A stretch of 64,000 nucleotides of DNA from Candidatus Phycosocius bacilliformis (GCF_003112735.1 NZ_BFBR01000006.1:124001-188000), one strand, 5' to 3'. Shown: positions 20,995 to 30,161, counted from the stretch's first letter. A program made the numbers and translations. The notes: generated by a model not told the origin, from the sequence alone.

Positions 20995-21291
20995 ATGTCC
21001 AATTCTGCGCTCGATGTCGTCACATATTCCCATGCCCGTCAGAACTTTAAGGCGGTGATGGATCGTGCCACCGATGACCACATGCCAGTCGTGATCAGCC
21101 GCCGCGATGGCAAGCCCGCGGTACTCGTGTCTCTAGAAGACTGGAATGGCATGCAGGAAACCGCCTATCTTTTGGGCACTGAAGCCAATCGCAAAGTGCT
21201 ATTGGAGAGCATTGCCGAGGCCGAGCGCGGCGAAACAATAGAAGTCGAACTCGATGCAAATGGCGACATCCGGGTGGTCGGCGAACCATAG
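20995..21291 (+). CDS. yefM: Type II antitoxin, Phd/YefM family
   Basis: Antitoxin and autorepressor of a type II toxin-antitoxin pair. The 98 residues show the Phd/YefM N-terminal fold: DVVTYSHARQNFKAVMDRATDD, then PVVISRRDGKPAVLVSLEDW, and the long acidic C-terminal helix that masks the toxin (LLESIAEAERGETIEVEL). It lies six bases upstream of the toxin gene, and a TGTACA palindrome precedes it. The module sits on the plus strand inside the minus-strand nuo cluster, which makes it a likely insertion. Confidence 0.93.
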   Translation: MSNSALDVVTYSHARQNFKAVMDRATDDHMPVVISRRDGKPAVLVSLEDWNGMQETAYLLGTEANRKVLLESIAEAERGETIEVELDANGDIRVVGEP

Positions 21292-21297
21292 TCTGTC

Positions 21298-21564
21298 ATG
21301 AAAATCAGCTTCACATCAACGGGTTGGACACAGTTCCAGCATTGGATGGAGCATGATCCTACTATGTTGGCGCGGATATCCAAATTGATTGAACACTGTC
21401 GCCGTTCACCCTTTCAGGGTATTGGCAAACCTGAGCCCCTGAAGAATGAATTACGCGGTTGGTGGTCCAGACGGATCGATGCCGAACATAGACTCGTGTA
21501 TCGCGTCACGGGAACAGGCGACGATCAACGCTTAGAGATCGCGCAATGCCGCCACCATTATTGA
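21298..21564 (+). CDS. yoeB: Type II toxin, Txe/YoeB family mRNA interferase
   Basis: Ribosome-dependent mRNA-cleaving toxin. The 88-residue length matches YoeB (84). Catalytic positions known from E. coli YoeB are present: E46 in GKPEPLK, R65 in EHRLVYRV, and the C-terminal His-Tyr in CRHHY. All appear intact, so the toxin should be active unless neutralised. It ends 17 bases from the nuoF stop, tail to tail. Confidence 0.93.
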   Translation: MKISFTSTGWTQFQHWMEHDPTMLARISKLIEHCRRSPFQGIGKPEPLKNELRGWWSRRIDAEHRLVYRVTGTGDDQRLEIAQCRHHY

Positions 21565-21581
21565 TTTAGCGTTTGCCGCAG

Positions 21582-22886
21582 CTACTCTGCCGCGATTGCG
21601 GCCCCTAAGACGTGGGGCTTGCCCAGACGATAGCGGTCGATACGTTCCTCGATTTCACCGCGGAAGCGCCAGATCAGGCCTTGCACCGGCCACGCAGCCG
21701 CATCGCCCAAAGCGCAAATCGTGTGGCCTTCAACTTGGCCAGCCACTTCCAGCAACAGGTCGATTTCGCGATGCTCGGCTTGTCCAACCGCCATACGTTC
21801 AAGCACGCGCCACATCCAGCCAGTGCCCTCGCGGCACGGTGTGCATTGGCCACAGCTTTCATGCTTGTAGAAATAGGCCAGACGGGCAATCGCTTTGATG
21901 AGGTCGGTCGACTTATCCATCACGATCACGCCCGCGGTACCAAGGCCCGACTTCAAGGCAGACAGACTGTCAAAGTCCATCAAGGCATCTTCAGCCATTT
22001 CCTGGGTGATCATGCGCACCGATGACCCGCCGGGAATGACGGCCTTCAAATTCGACCAACCGCCGCGCACGCCGCCGCAATGTTCTTCCAACAGATATTT
22101 GAGCGGGATCGACATTGCATCTTCAATATTGCAGGGCTTGTTGACATGGCCCGACACGCAGAAGACTTTCGTGCCTGTATTATTCGGGCGGCCAAAGCCG
22201 GCAAACCACTGGGCACCCCGGCGCAAAATGGTTGGCACCACCGCAATTGATTCCACATTATTGACCGTGGTGGGGCAACCATAAAGACCCGCATTGGCCG
22301 GAAATGGCGGCTTGAGGCGCGGCTGGCCCTTCTTGCCTTCAAGGCTTTCGAGCAGAGCGGTTTCTTCCCCGCAAATATAGGCCCCTGCCCCGTGATGGAC
22401 ATAAAGGTCAAAGTCCCAACCGTGGATGTTATTCTTGCCGATCAGCTTGGCCTCATATGCCTCCTTGATCGCTGCTTCCAAACGCTCGCGCTCCAGCACA
22501 TATTCGCCGCGAATATAGATGTAAGCGGTATGGGCCTGCATGGCGAATGAGGCAATCAAGCAGCCTTCGATCAGCAAATGTGGATCATGGCGCATCATAT
22601 CACGGTCTTTGCAGGTTCCAGGCTCAGACTCATCGGCATTGACGACCAGATAATGCGGCCGATCCTTCACCTCTTTGGGCATAAAGGACCATTTGAGGCC
22701 TGTCGGAAAACCCGCCCCTCCTCGGCCCCGCAGACCTGAATCCTTGACCTGCTGGATGATCCAGTCCCGGCCCGCATCAATCATGTCCTTGGTGGCATTC
22801 CACGCCCCACGCTGTTTTGCCCCATCTAAGCGCCAGTCATGGCGGCCATAGAGGTTGAGAAAGATACGATCTTTGTCGGCAATCAT
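21582..22886 (-). CDS. nuoF: NADH-quinone oxidoreductase subunit F
   Basis: NADH-oxidising subunit with FMN and cluster N3, 434 residues. Visible: the glycine-rich FMN/NADH site [16 protein letters not shown], a second nucleotide region at [17 protein letters not shown], and the 4Fe-4S motif [12 protein letters not shown] with a distal cysteine (HTICALGDA). Length is standard. Upstream it is cut off from nuoE by an M48 protease gene on the other strand, so a separate promoter is expected in 22887-23281. Confidence 0.96.
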   Translation of the reverse strand: MIADKDRIFLNLYGRHDWRLDGAKQRGAWNATKDMIDAGRDWIIQQVKDSGLRGRGGAGFPTGLKWSFMPKEVKDRPHYLVVNADESEPGTCKDRDMMRHDPHLLIEGCLIASFAMQAHTAYIYIRGEYVLERERLEAAIKEAYEAKLIGKNNIHGWDFDLYVHHGAGAYICGEETALLESLEGKKGQPRLKPPFPANAGLYGCPTTVNNVESIAVVPTILRRGAQWFAGFGRPNNTGTKVFCVSGHVNKPCNIEDAMSIPLKYLLEEHCGGVRGGWSNLKAVIPGGSSVRMITQEMAEDALMDFDSLSALKSGLGTAGVIVMDKSTDLIKAIARLAYFYKHESCGQCTPCREGTGWMWRVLERMAVGQAEHREIDLLLEVAGQVEGHTICALGDAAAWPVQGLIWRFRGEIEERIDRYRLGKPHVLGAAIAAE

Positions 22887-23281
22887 TGAAAACTCTGACG
22901 GTTAAGCGTGGTCGTTTGTCTTGAGGCTTCTATAGGGCTTCACGCAGCCTGCCAACGACTTTTGCTTGGGCAAGTGCACTTGTCCTGCGCAGGTCGAAAC
23001 TCTCATCAATGGATCTGTGTTTCTTAAAAAAATGCGGGTTGATGGTGATATTCAAAGCAGTCGCCTCAGCTGCAAGGGTCACAGAATGTGGCGACAAGGT
23101 CCAAGTGGTGCTGCTTGGCCTTGAGACAATCAAGTTGTGGAATTGTGGGAACACGATGCAACCCGTCTCTTTCATGCACCTTGGGGGCAGCGCGCATGGC
23201 TTTAGGCACCCCAAGCGCCTGCGAATTTGAATAGCCAGATCAAGCTACTGTCGCCATCATGCAGACCAAATTTGGAGACAT
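22887..23281. other. Divergent intergenic region between nuoF and the M48 protease gene
   Basis: About 395 bases that must hold the promoters of both nuoF (minus) and the protease gene (plus). A 94-codon minus-strand frame (22930-23214) is open, but it has no ribosome binding site and no recognisable product, and I do not call it. The middle is AT-richer than the flanking genes. Confidence 0.55.
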
Positions 23282-24724
23282 ATGATGCGCAAGACTTGGG
23301 TGCTTCATGGGGCGTTGGCAGTTATGGCCGCGCAGATCGCCACGCCTGCTTTCGCCCAAATCGTCAAGCCGAGTGAACGGGCGCAGGCGGCCAAGCAGCA
23401 CCCAGAGCTTCTGCGGCAATTTGGCGGAGAGGTTACCGGCCCCGTCGCGACCTATGTCAGCGCAGTCGGCAACAAAATCGCCACGGCCGCCACCTTGAAG
23501 GATCAATGCACGTTTACCGTGCTCAATTCTGATGTGGTCAATGCTTTTGCGGTTCCTGGCTGCTATATTTACATCACGCGCGGCCTGCTGGTGATCATGA
23601 ATTCAGAGGATGAGCTGGCCTCTGTGCTGGGGCATGAAATTGGCCACATTGTCGGCAAACATTCCCGCAAGCGCACCCAGACCGCCACTTTGTCAACGCT
23701 TGGAGCCATTGCGCTTGGCCTTGCAACGAAGTCTGAAGACGTGATGCAGACGGCAGGCCAATTGGCCCAGATTTATACGCTGTCTTATTCGCGCAATCAG
23801 GAAAATGAATCCGATGATTACGGCGTCCGCTATCTGACAGCGACAGGTTACAACCCATATGCAGCTTCTGACATGCTGGCCGCACTCGGCGCACAAGAAG
23901 CCCTTGATGCACGTGTGAAAAACCGACCCGTCAATTCGACACCCAGTTGGGCACGCAGTCACCCGATCACCAGCGAACGTGTGACCCGCACCGCCAATGC
24001 TGCCGTGGCAAGCAACGCCAGCCGAGACCGCCCGCCTGAACTTGTTCGCCCTTATTTGACGGCTTTGGCTGGGATGCGGGTTGGTGATGATCCTGAACAG
24101 GGCTTTGTCGACGGCCGTCGCTTTTCCCATCCCGGCATGAAGATCACCTTTGAAGTCCCGACTGGCTTTGCGCTGAAAAACAGCCCGGACGCGGTTGAAA
24201 TTGAAGGTCCGAACCGGATCAAAGGCCAGTTTTCTGGAGGGGCAATCCTATCAGGCTCTTTGTCCGATTATGCCATCGCGCGCGCACGGTCCGCTTTGGG
24301 TCGAACCCCAGCCAGCATCGGCATTCCGACCCCAGGCACTGTCAATGGCCTGCCCACCGTCACACTGCTCGCCAGAGCGCAGACCTCGTCTGGCCCGGTG
24401 GATGTTGGTATCGTGGCCTATGAAGTTCAGGGCCGTGCCGTTCATTTCGCCATGATTGGTCCTGCCAACGCCTTATCACCCAGCTTTCCCATCACCCAAT
24501 CCTTCCGCACGCTGAGTGCGGTCGAGGTTTCAGCCCTGCGCCCACGTGAGCTTGAAATTGTGACCGTCCGCAGTGGCGACACTGTCGAGAGCTTGGCTGC
24601 GCGCATGGCCTATAGCGACTTCAAGACAGAGCGCTTCTTGATGATCAACGGCATGCGAGAGGCCCGCCCCCTAAAGCCAGGCGAACTTCTAAAGATCGTC
24701 CGCTTTAGCCCGGCTGGTCGCTAA
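23282..24724 (+). CDS. M48 family metalloprotease with C-terminal LysM domain
   Basis: Periplasmic zinc protease related to BepA/LoiP, probably in outer-membrane protein or envelope quality control. The 480 residues carry a signal peptide (about 1-25, cleavage near TPAFAQ), zinc motif HEIGH at 118-122, the third ligand glutamate in NQENESDDYGV, and a C-terminal LysM peptidoglycan-binding domain (about 425-472, VRSGDTVESLAARM). The start may be either of two adjacent ATGs (23282 or 23285). It lies against the direction of the nuo operon, and its last 36 bases overlap the end of a convergent membrane protein gene. Confidence 0.9.
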   Translation: MMRKTWVLHGALAVMAAQIATPAFAQIVKPSERAQAAKQHPELLRQFGGEVTGPVATYVSAVGNKIATAATLKDQCTFTVLNSDVVNAFAVPGCYIYITRGLLVIMNSEDELASVLGHEIGHIVGKHSRKRTQTATLSTLGAIALGLATKSEDVMQTAGQLAQIYTLSYSRNQENESDDYGVRYLTATGYNPYAASDMLAALGAQEALDARVKNRPVNSTPSWARSHPITSERVTRTANAAVASNASRDRPPELVRPYLTALAGMRVGDDPEQGFVDGRRFSHPGMKITFEVPTGFALKNSPDAVEIEGPNRIKGQFSGGAILSGSLSDYAIARARSALGRTPASIGIPTPGTVNGLPTVTLLARAQTSSGPVDVGIVAYEVQGRAVHFAMIGPANALSPSFPITQSFRTLSAVEVSALRPRELEIVTVRSGDTVESLAARMAYSDFKTERFLMINGMREARPLKPGELLKIVRFSPAGR

Positions 24725-25129
24725 TGCGTGAAACGTGGCACAAGCACTCCACGCTGTGAGGCTGGCACATAGGCCATAGAGCAAGCGCGCGGCCACATCG
24801 CGCGTATAGAACAGACCAAACCGAAGCCATGCCCCAGTGACAACAATCATCACAGCCAGCATGAGCCAGGCGGTGGTGCGGGGTAGGCGCATAGAAATCT
24901 GCCAAGGCCGCTCTATGCCTTTGAAAATCGCAAGGCCAAGCAGGCTAACGGCTGCAACTGCCATGAGATTGAGCGCCCAACGATCAACGACAAGCAAATC
25001 ATCAACGGATTGGGCTACCCATGACAAAAACATGGAGGCCCAAAAGGCAGCGTCACTGGTGACAGGAATCCCAATGCGGTTTGGATCATTTTGCGGGCGA
25101 AGAAAGGGCGGCTTGGAACCCGTATTCAT
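24689..25129 (-). CDS. Hypothetical membrane protein downstream of nuoE
   Basis: Unrecognised 146-residue protein from ATG 25129; a longer frame to 25210 would run into nuoE. Four hydrophobic stretches (about residues 23-40, 48-70, 82-102, 112-135) suggest a four-helix membrane protein. It starts 25 bases after the nuoE stop on the same strand and may be cotranscribed with it. The 3' end overlaps the M48 protease gene tail to tail by 36 bases. No family recognised; the frame quality is good, but a role in complex I is only a guess. Confidence 0.62.
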   Translation of the reverse strand: MNTGSKPPFLRPQNDPNRIGIPVTSDAAFWASMFLSWVAQSVDDLLVVDRWALNLMAVAAVSLLGLAIFKGIERPWQISMRLPRTTAWLMLAVMIVVTGAWLRFGLFYTRDVAARLLYGLCASLTAWSACATFHALATSRAKADDL

Positions 25130-25154
25130 GGGAAATCCAGCCCCTGACCTTGGC

Positions 25155-25814
25155 CTAAGCCTTCTCGGGCAAGTTTGGTAGTTTGATCTTTTTGGCGAGG
25201 CTGCCGTCAAACAAGCTCTCGTCCTTCAAGACATTGGGGCCACCATCGGGTGCACTGGTTAGGCGACCAATAGCAGAACCTGGCGTGACGTCTTTGCCAG
25301 CGGCCAAATCGTCGATAATCGCGCTCAAGCTCTCAGCCGTCAGATCTTCATGGTAATAATCGTGGATGGCAACGATGGGCGCATTGGCGCAGGCCCCCAT
25401 GCACTCCATTTCTTCCCACGAGAACAAGCCATCCGGCGTGACATGGTGGTGATGGCCAATGCGTTTCTTGCAGACGTCAATCAAGTCGCCAGAGCCGCGC
25501 AGCATGCAGGGCGTGGTGCCGCACACTTGCAAATGATGTTTGCCGACCGGGGCCAAGTGGAACATGGTATAGAAGGTCGCGACTTCATAGACGCGGATAT
25601 AGGCCATGCCGAGATCGAGCGCGATCTTGCGCAACGCAGGCTCGCTCACCCAGCCTTCTTGCTTTTGCGCCAGCCATAACAGCGGGATCACCGCCGATTG
25701 CTTGCGGGCTGCTGGATATTTACCCAGCCAAAACGCAACTTTCACGGCACTATCTGCCGACCAATCAAACGATTTGGGCTGAACTTCGGGGGGCGCGAGA
25801 CGACGTGTGGCCAT
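25155..25814 (-). CDS. nuoE: NADH-quinone oxidoreductase subunit E
   Basis: Thioredoxin-like 2Fe-2S subunit (24 kDa homologue) carrying cluster N1a, 219 residues. The four cysteine ligands are in VCGTTPCMLRG and CMGACANAPIV, both intact. A C-terminal extension of about 50 residues rich in Lys/Pro follows, as is common in alphaproteobacteria. It starts two bases after a 129-residue membrane protein gene, so it is coupled to extra genes and not directly to nuoD. Confidence 0.96.
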   Translation of the reverse strand: MATRRLAPPEVQPKSFDWSADSAVKVAFWLGKYPAARKQSAVIPLLWLAQKQEGWVSEPALRKIALDLGMAYIRVYEVATFYTMFHLAPVGKHHLQVCGTTPCMLRGSGDLIDVCKKRIGHHHHVTPDGLFSWEEMECMGACANAPIVAIHDYYHEDLTAESLSAIIDDLAAGKDVTPGSAIGRLTSAPDGGPNVLKDESLFDGSLAKKIKLPNLPEKA

Positions 25815-25816
25815 GA

Positions 25817-26206
25817 CTAAATGCCTTGATGAGATTTGCCAGAGTTATTGTGTTTGCGGGCGGAGATATCGGCTTCCTCAAGCTCTGCGAAAAGCGGGAG
25901 AAGCGGGCCAGCATAGAAGAGCGACAGCACACCGGCAGCTACAAACAAGCATGTGAACCCGACGACCCAAGACCAGATTGTACCATTGAGCCATAACGCA
26001 CTCGCTAATCCTAAGTAGGCGATATACATTGAAACACTTGGCAAAAGGTCTCTTAGATACAGAGCTTTGCGTAAGGCCGCGTCGCTGCCGCGAAAATGGT
26101 TCCGCAGTCGTTTGAATTCCTTGCCATCCCTTGGCACAAATGTGAAGGCAAAGGCGGCCAAGAACACCCAAATATACCAAATCAAGTCAGGCGAAGAATC
26201 ACTCAT
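25817..26206 (-). CDS. Hypothetical membrane protein between nuoD and nuoE
   Basis: Unrecognised 129-residue protein with an N-terminal helix (about 8-24), a basic stretch (RDGKEFKRLRNHFRG), two further helices (about 56-74 and 77-100) and a polar tail. Its ATG overlaps the stop of the SnoaL-like gene by 4 bases, and nuoE starts two bases after its stop. Such tight packing means it is translated along with complex I subunits. No function is assigned. Confidence 0.7.
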   Translation of the reverse strand: MSDSSPDLIWYIWVFLAAFAFTFVPRDGKEFKRLRNHFRGSDAALRKALYLRDLLPSVSMYIAYLGLASALWLNGTIWSWVVGFTCLFVAAGVLSLFYAGPLLPLFAELEEADISARKHNNSGKSHQGI

Positions 26207-26883
26207 TTCACAAAGTCCACGCGCGCGATTTTCCCGTCGCGCACGGTGTAAATCGCCAGCACTTCAAAGGGCTCGCCCTCAGGGCTGCGACGGACGCGCT
26301 CGTGATCGACGACGACATTGCCGCAGGCGAGACGGTTCACAAGCTCGGCATGGTTTTTGGGATATTGCGCAAATACCCCTTGATAGCGGGCGCGATAATC
26401 GCCGATGCCATGCAGGTTTTCTGCGCCATTGAGGTCCGCAATCACCACATCATCGGCAAAGCAAGCGACATGGGCATCGAGGTCTTGCTTATTATAGGCT
26501 TCAAGCTGTTTGGCGACGACCGCGACGGCGGCCGCTTCATCGCCTTGCTGCGAAATCGACTCACAGCGCGCAATCAAACCATCGCGCACAGTATAGATCA
26601 TCATCACATCGGCGGCGGGGGCTTTAGACCCCTCACCCGGCTCGGAATGTTCGCGTTTGATGGTAACATTGGCCAAGTCCATCCGGCCCAACACCTCGGT
26701 GCGGTCCATGGGATAATCAACCAAATGGCGCGCATACATTTTTCGCGCCCCGTCCTTGCTGGTCAGCCAGGGTGCGCCACCAAAGGGCGAGACAGTGTAA
26801 TCATCCGCTAATGTGGCCAACACGCCTTCAAGGTCGTTGGCGGCATAGGCAGCATAATTGGCATCAACCGCATGAACCATCAC
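26203..26883 (-). CDS. Tandem SnoaL/NTF2-like domain protein
   Basis: The 226 residues contain two related halves, each an NTF2-like cone fold by pattern: domain 1 (about 1-105, with [20 protein letters not shown] and later [15 protein letters not shown]) and domain 2 (about 118-226, with [19 protein letters not shown] and [15 protein letters not shown]). The repeated YTVRDGxIAR ending shows internal duplication. SnoaL-like domains serve as isomerases, cyclases or plain ligand-binding folds, so no reaction can be inferred. It overlaps nuoD and the next gene by 4 bases each, so it is fully embedded in the nuo transcript. Confidence 0.85.
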   Translation of the reverse strand: MMVHAVDANYAAYAANDLEGVLATLADDYTVSPFGGAPWLTSKDGARKMYARHLVDYPMDRTEVLGRMDLANVTIKREHSEPGEGSKAPAADVMMIYTVRDGLIARCESISQQGDEAAAVAVVAKQLEAYNKQDLDAHVACFADDVVIADLNGAENLHGIGDYRARYQGVFAQYPKNHAELVNRLACGNVVVDHERVRRSPEGEPFEVLAIYTVRDGKIARVDFVK

Positions 26884-28109
26884 CTGTCCACCTCACCAAA
26901 CACGATGTCGAGCGAGCCAAGGATGGCTGACACATCCGCGAGCATGTGGCCTTTGTTCAGGTGACTCATCGCAGCCAAATGGGCAAAGCCTGGGGCGCGG
27001 ATTTTGGCCCGGTGTGGCCGGTTGGTGCCGTCGGCCACCAGATAGACACCAAACTCACCCTTGGGGGCTTCAACAGCAGCATAGACTTCGCCTGCTGGCA
27101 CATGGAAGCCTTCGGTATAGAGCTTGAAGTGATGGATCAGCGCTTCCATCGAGCCCTTCATATCGGCGCGACGCGGCGGGGTCACTTTCGAGTTTTCTGC
27201 GAGAACCGGGCCCTTGGGCATCATCTCAATACATTGCTTGATGATGCTGGCACTCTCGCGCATTTCATCCATCCGGCACAGGTAGCGATCATAACAATCG
27301 CCATTCTTGCCCACAGGCACTTTGAACTTCAGCTCAGAATAGACTTCATAGGGCTGACTACGGCGCAAGTCCCACGCAATACCCGACCCACGCACCATCA
27401 CGCCCGAGAAGCCCCAGTCAAGAATGGTCTTCTGGTCAACCACGCCAATATCGACATTGCGCTGCTTGAAGATGCGGTTATCGGTCAACAGGGTTTCGAT
27501 ATCATCGCAAAGCTTCAAAAACGGGTCGCACCAGTCATAGATGTCGCGCACCAGCACATCGGGCAAATCCTGATGTACACCGCCGGGGCGGAAATAGGCC
27601 GCATGCATGCGCGAGCCCGACGCCCGCTCGTAAAAGCCCATCAGCTTTTCACGCTCTTCAAAGCCCCACAGCGGCGGGGTCAGTGCGCCCACATCCATGG
27701 CCTGGGTGGTGACATTGAGAAGATGCGACAGGATGCGGCCAATCTCTGAGAAGATCACACGGATGAATTGCGCCCGACGTGGCACCTCAATCCCGGCCAA
27801 ACGCTCAATCGCCAAGCACCACGCATGCTCTTGGTTCATCGGAGCAACATAATCCAGCCGGTCGAAATAGGGCATAGCCTGCAGATAAGTCTTGTATTCG
27901 ATCAGCTTTTCGGTGCCGCGATGGAGAAGACCAATATGGGGGTCGACGCGCTCTACAATCTCGCCATCCAGCTCCAGCACCAGACGCAAAACGCCGTGGG
28001 CGGCGGGGTGCTGAGGCCCGAAATTGATGTTGAAATTGCGCATGGCGGTCTCGCCCGGCAAAAGCTCAGCCGAAGCGGGGGTTGCAGGGGTCTGATTTCC
28101 GTCGGCCAT
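26880..28109 (-). CDS. nuoD: NADH-quinone oxidoreductase subunit D
   Basis: 49-kDa homologue forming the quinone-binding site with NuoB, 409 residues. [19 protein letters not shown] near the N terminus carries the quinone-site histidine, and the sequence ends with the conserved [16 protein letters not shown] 28109 is used because AGGA lies about eight bases upstream; an in-frame TTG at 28115 is less likely. Separate from nuoC here, although in many bacteria nuoC and nuoD are adjacent or fused: four genes (vapBC, a GNAT, a membrane protein) lie between them. Confidence 0.95.
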   Translation of the reverse strand: MADGNQTPATPASAELLPGETAMRNFNINFGPQHPAAHGVLRLVLELDGEIVERVDPHIGLLHRGTEKLIEYKTYLQAMPYFDRLDYVAPMNQEHAWCLAIERLAGIEVPRRAQFIRVIFSEIGRILSHLLNVTTQAMDVGALTPPLWGFEEREKLMGFYERASGSRMHAAYFRPGGVHQDLPDVLVRDIYDWCDPFLKLCDDIETLLTDNRIFKQRNVDIGVVDQKTILDWGFSGVMVRGSGIAWDLRRSQPYEVYSELKFKVPVGKNGDCYDRYLCRMDEMRESASIIKQCIEMMPKGPVLAENSKVTPPRRADMKGSMEALIHHFKLYTEGFHVPAGEVYAAVEAPKGEFGVYLVADGTNRPHRAKIRAPGFAHLAAMSHLNKGHMLADVSAILGSLDIVFGEVDR

Positions 28110-28221
28110 GAGCAAAGTCCTACCAGATCATACGCGGAACAGCGTCCGATTCACTGCGCTCTTGTGGGCCAAGATGACCGCAGGATCAATAGTTTTGCCT
28201 GCGGTTTTCATGCGCATGCGT

Positions 28222-28623
28222 TCAAGAATTCGCCGCAGAAACCAAACCCAAATGTTTCACAAAAGGGTCAAAGTCGCGATCGCTGAAAAGGAGGGGAATA
28301 TCGTCTATGATGCATCGCGTTGCGATCAGCGTATCGATAGATTTGCTTGGCGTAATGCCGATCCCTCGCAACTGGCGGTAATGTTGTGCGGCATGGATGG
28401 CGCAATCGGGGCCTGCAATCGAAATAGTCCTGTAAGCACCCAATTCTTGAAGGACCATTTGTGCCTGTTGTTCGTTCCGTACCCCCTGAAGAAGCTCCAT
28501 CAAAACCAGATCGCCGATCAGAATCTCAACATCCGTGTCCAAGAACAAATCGAGTAAGGCGGACTCTTTGCTATCCACCGCCCGGAAATAGTCAATGAGA
28601 ACACTTGTATCAACGATGATCAT
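28222..28623 (-). CDS. vapC: VapC-type PIN-domain ribonuclease toxin
   Basis: Toxin of a VapBC pair, a magnesium-dependent ribonuclease. The 133 residues show the PIN acidic set: D5 (VDTSVLID), E43 (LMELLQG), D97 (SIDTLIAT) and an aspartate in the terminal SDRDFDPF. All are present, so the toxin looks intact. It overlaps the antitoxin gene by 4 bases and ends about 110 bases before nuoD on the same strand, so nuoD may be read through from the vapBC promoter. Confidence 0.94.
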   Translation of the reverse strand: MIIVDTSVLIDYFRAVDSKESALLDLFLDTDVEILIGDLVLMELLQGVRNEQQAQMVLQELGAYRTISIAGPDCAIHAAQHYRQLRGIGITPSKSIDTLIATRCIIDDIPLLFSDRDFDPFVKHLGLVSAANS

Positions 28624-28829
28624 GGGGAACCGAGCGGATCGCGCCGCATCGCGTCAAGATCCCCAATCCATTCCACCTTACCGCGCAAAGCACGCAACCC
28701 GCGACCCTGTCTGCGTCGGTCCAACAACTCCCGCAACGCGGTTTCAACGGTTTCCCTCTTGGTCGAAAACCCGCCTTCCGCCATGGCAGCGGCCATCAAA
28801 TCATCATCAATTTCTATGTTCGTGCGCAT
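28620..28829 (-). CDS. vapB: VapB-type antitoxin
   Basis: Ribbon-helix-helix antitoxin and autorepressor, 69 residues, starting MRTNIEIDDDLMAAAM. The N-terminal strand and helix pair (TKRETVETALRELLDRR) is the DNA-binding fold, and the C-terminal tail should wrap VapC. ATG 28829 is preferred over 28847 because AGGGA sits about nine bases upstream and the RHH strand starts there. An inverted repeat just upstream is a likely operator. Confidence 0.92.
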   Translation of the reverse strand: MRTNIEIDDDLMAAAMAEGGFSTKRETVETALRELLDRRRQGRGLRALRGKVEWIGDLDAMRRDPLGSP

Positions 28830-28830
28830 T

Positions 28831-28860
28831 ATGTGTATCCCTGACAAGAGATCTACACAT
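28831..28860 (-). promoter_or_regulatory. Inverted repeat upstream of vapB (probable VapB operator)
   Basis: ATGTGTA (28831-28837) and TACACAT (28854-28860) form 7-bp inverted arms separated by 16 bases directly before the vapB start. VapB proteins repress their own operon through such inverted repeats (family knowledge); the assignment here is inferred from position. Confidence 0.6.
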
Positions 28861-28890
28861 TACCCGCAAGAATAAAAGGAAAAAGATAGG

Positions 28891-29487
28891 CTAAGAACTA
28901 CTCGGATCATCACGCGGCACGCGCAAACGATAGGCATCAAGCGTGAGCGGTGTGAGTGGCTTATACATCACATGGCTCAGATGTGTCTTGCCAGTCGGGG
29001 CGGTGCCTTGGCGTTGGCGGGTCTTTAAAAAGCCGTGACGGGTCCAAAACGCCATCCCGCGCGGATTGCCTTCCAAAACACCCAGACGCAGCACATCCAT
29101 GCCACGTCTAGCCAACCACGCTTCCAAGCCTTGATAGAGAAGATGCGCGAGACCTGTACCCTGCAAGGAGGTCGCGACTTGAAACAGGCCGATATGGCCA
29201 ACGCCCGTGTCGATCATGTCTTCGGTAACATCAATGATGGCAGCGATTTTGGCGGGATCTTGACGGCGGCGCGCGATGAGCTTGTGGGTATGGGTCCAAT
29301 TAAAAGATGCGGGCGGCAGGTCGGTCAGAAAATCCTCAACCCACTCGGTCTCATCGGGCACTTCCCCCGTTAGAAACACATCATATTCCGGATTGTCGCG
29401 ACAAAAGGCTGCCAAATCGGACCGGTCTGCATCGGTTGCGACCCAAATATCGGTATCGGCAAGGGAGAAGACGGGTTGGTGATCCAT
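28891..29487 (-). CDS. GNAT family N-acetyltransferase
   Basis: Acyl-CoA-dependent N-acetyltransferase of unknown substrate, 198 residues. The GNAT core is seen in the second half: HIGLFQVATSLQGTGLAHLLYQGLEAWL (acetyl-CoA-binding motif with Q/G-x-G-x-A variant), then LRLGVLEGNPRGMAFWTRHGF, typical of GNAT motif B. An ATG at 29487 gives a plausible N terminus. It lies between vapBC and a small membrane protein gene on the nuo strand, as part of the insert separating nuoC from nuoD. Confidence 0.86.
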   Translation of the reverse strand: MDHQPVFSLADTDIWVATDADRSDLAAFCRDNPEYDVFLTGEVPDETEWVEDFLTDLPPASFNWTHTHKLIARRRQDPAKIAAIIDVTEDMIDTGVGHIGLFQVATSLQGTGLAHLLYQGLEAWLARRGMDVLRLGVLEGNPRGMAFWTRHGFLKTRQRQGTAPTGKTHLSHVMYKPLTPLTLDAYRLRVPRDDPSSS

Positions 29488-29551
29488 TCGGCTGGATTAG
29501 CGGCTTTTGTAGGCTGCGTCACCGGGATGGGACACACCCTGCGTCGGCAAC

Positions 29552-29911
29552 CTATTCGGACTTTGCAGCTTTCGGTGGCTCTTCCAAATTGGCTAGCGCA
29601 TCGCGAATGTAAGGTAAGTTGCGCAAAATCATGCCGACCGCAACAGCGCAACCGATTACAACCAAAAAGGTCAATAAATTGAAATCAAAGTCACCCATCA
29701 TGAGGTCATTTTCATCCATAAAGAAAATGCCAAACATCATAAACGCAAAGATGGTTGCTTCAATCGAAGCTTCAAGAAAGCAATAAAAAAGAAATTTACC
29801 GCGCCCCAAGATTGCAGCTCTTCCGCGCTTACGTTGGAGCGTGAAGAGCAGTTTTACGATGAACATGATCCCAAAATACAAGGGAAGAGATTGCAAAAAA
29901 GAGTGCCACAT
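29552..29911 (-). CDS. Hypothetical small membrane protein (AT-rich)
   Basis: Unrecognised 119-residue protein with three hydrophobic stretches (about 8-25, 45-68, 78-98) and a charged tail LEEPPKAAKSE. Its coding sequence is clearly AT-richer than the nuo genes (for example about 38% GC over 29641-29700 by count), hinting at later acquisition. It lies downstream of nuoC after about 250 bases that contain no gene I can support. Confidence 0.6.
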   Translation of the reverse strand: MWHSFLQSLPLYFGIMFIVKLLFTLQRKRGRAAILGRGKFLFYCFLEASIEATIFAFMMFGIFFMDENDLMMGDFDFNLLTFLVVIGCAVAVGMILRNLPYIRDALANLEEPPKAAKSE

Positions 29912-30161
29912 AAAAACCGCTCGCGCGCCAAGTTCAAGCCTTAGCGTCGCAAAATTTCAACCTGAGGTCAAACCGTTTTTACGAGTGGGGCGGTTTACTA
30001 ATGGTCGTTTCACTTGGAACGCCTTTGCTGCAGGCTATGCCTACGCAAAGGCCGTGTTCGAGCTTGCGCAATAAAAATTATCGGGCGGCTCTAATGGGAG
30101 CAAAGCGAGGCATAGAGCCGTTCCACGTGTTGTTTCGGTTGCAGATTGAACTCCCCAACCC

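Noticed and set aside
22930-23214. A 94-codon minus-strand frame between nuoF and the M48 protease gene
   Set aside because: No ribosome binding site or family match, and it would cover the expected promoters of both neighbours.
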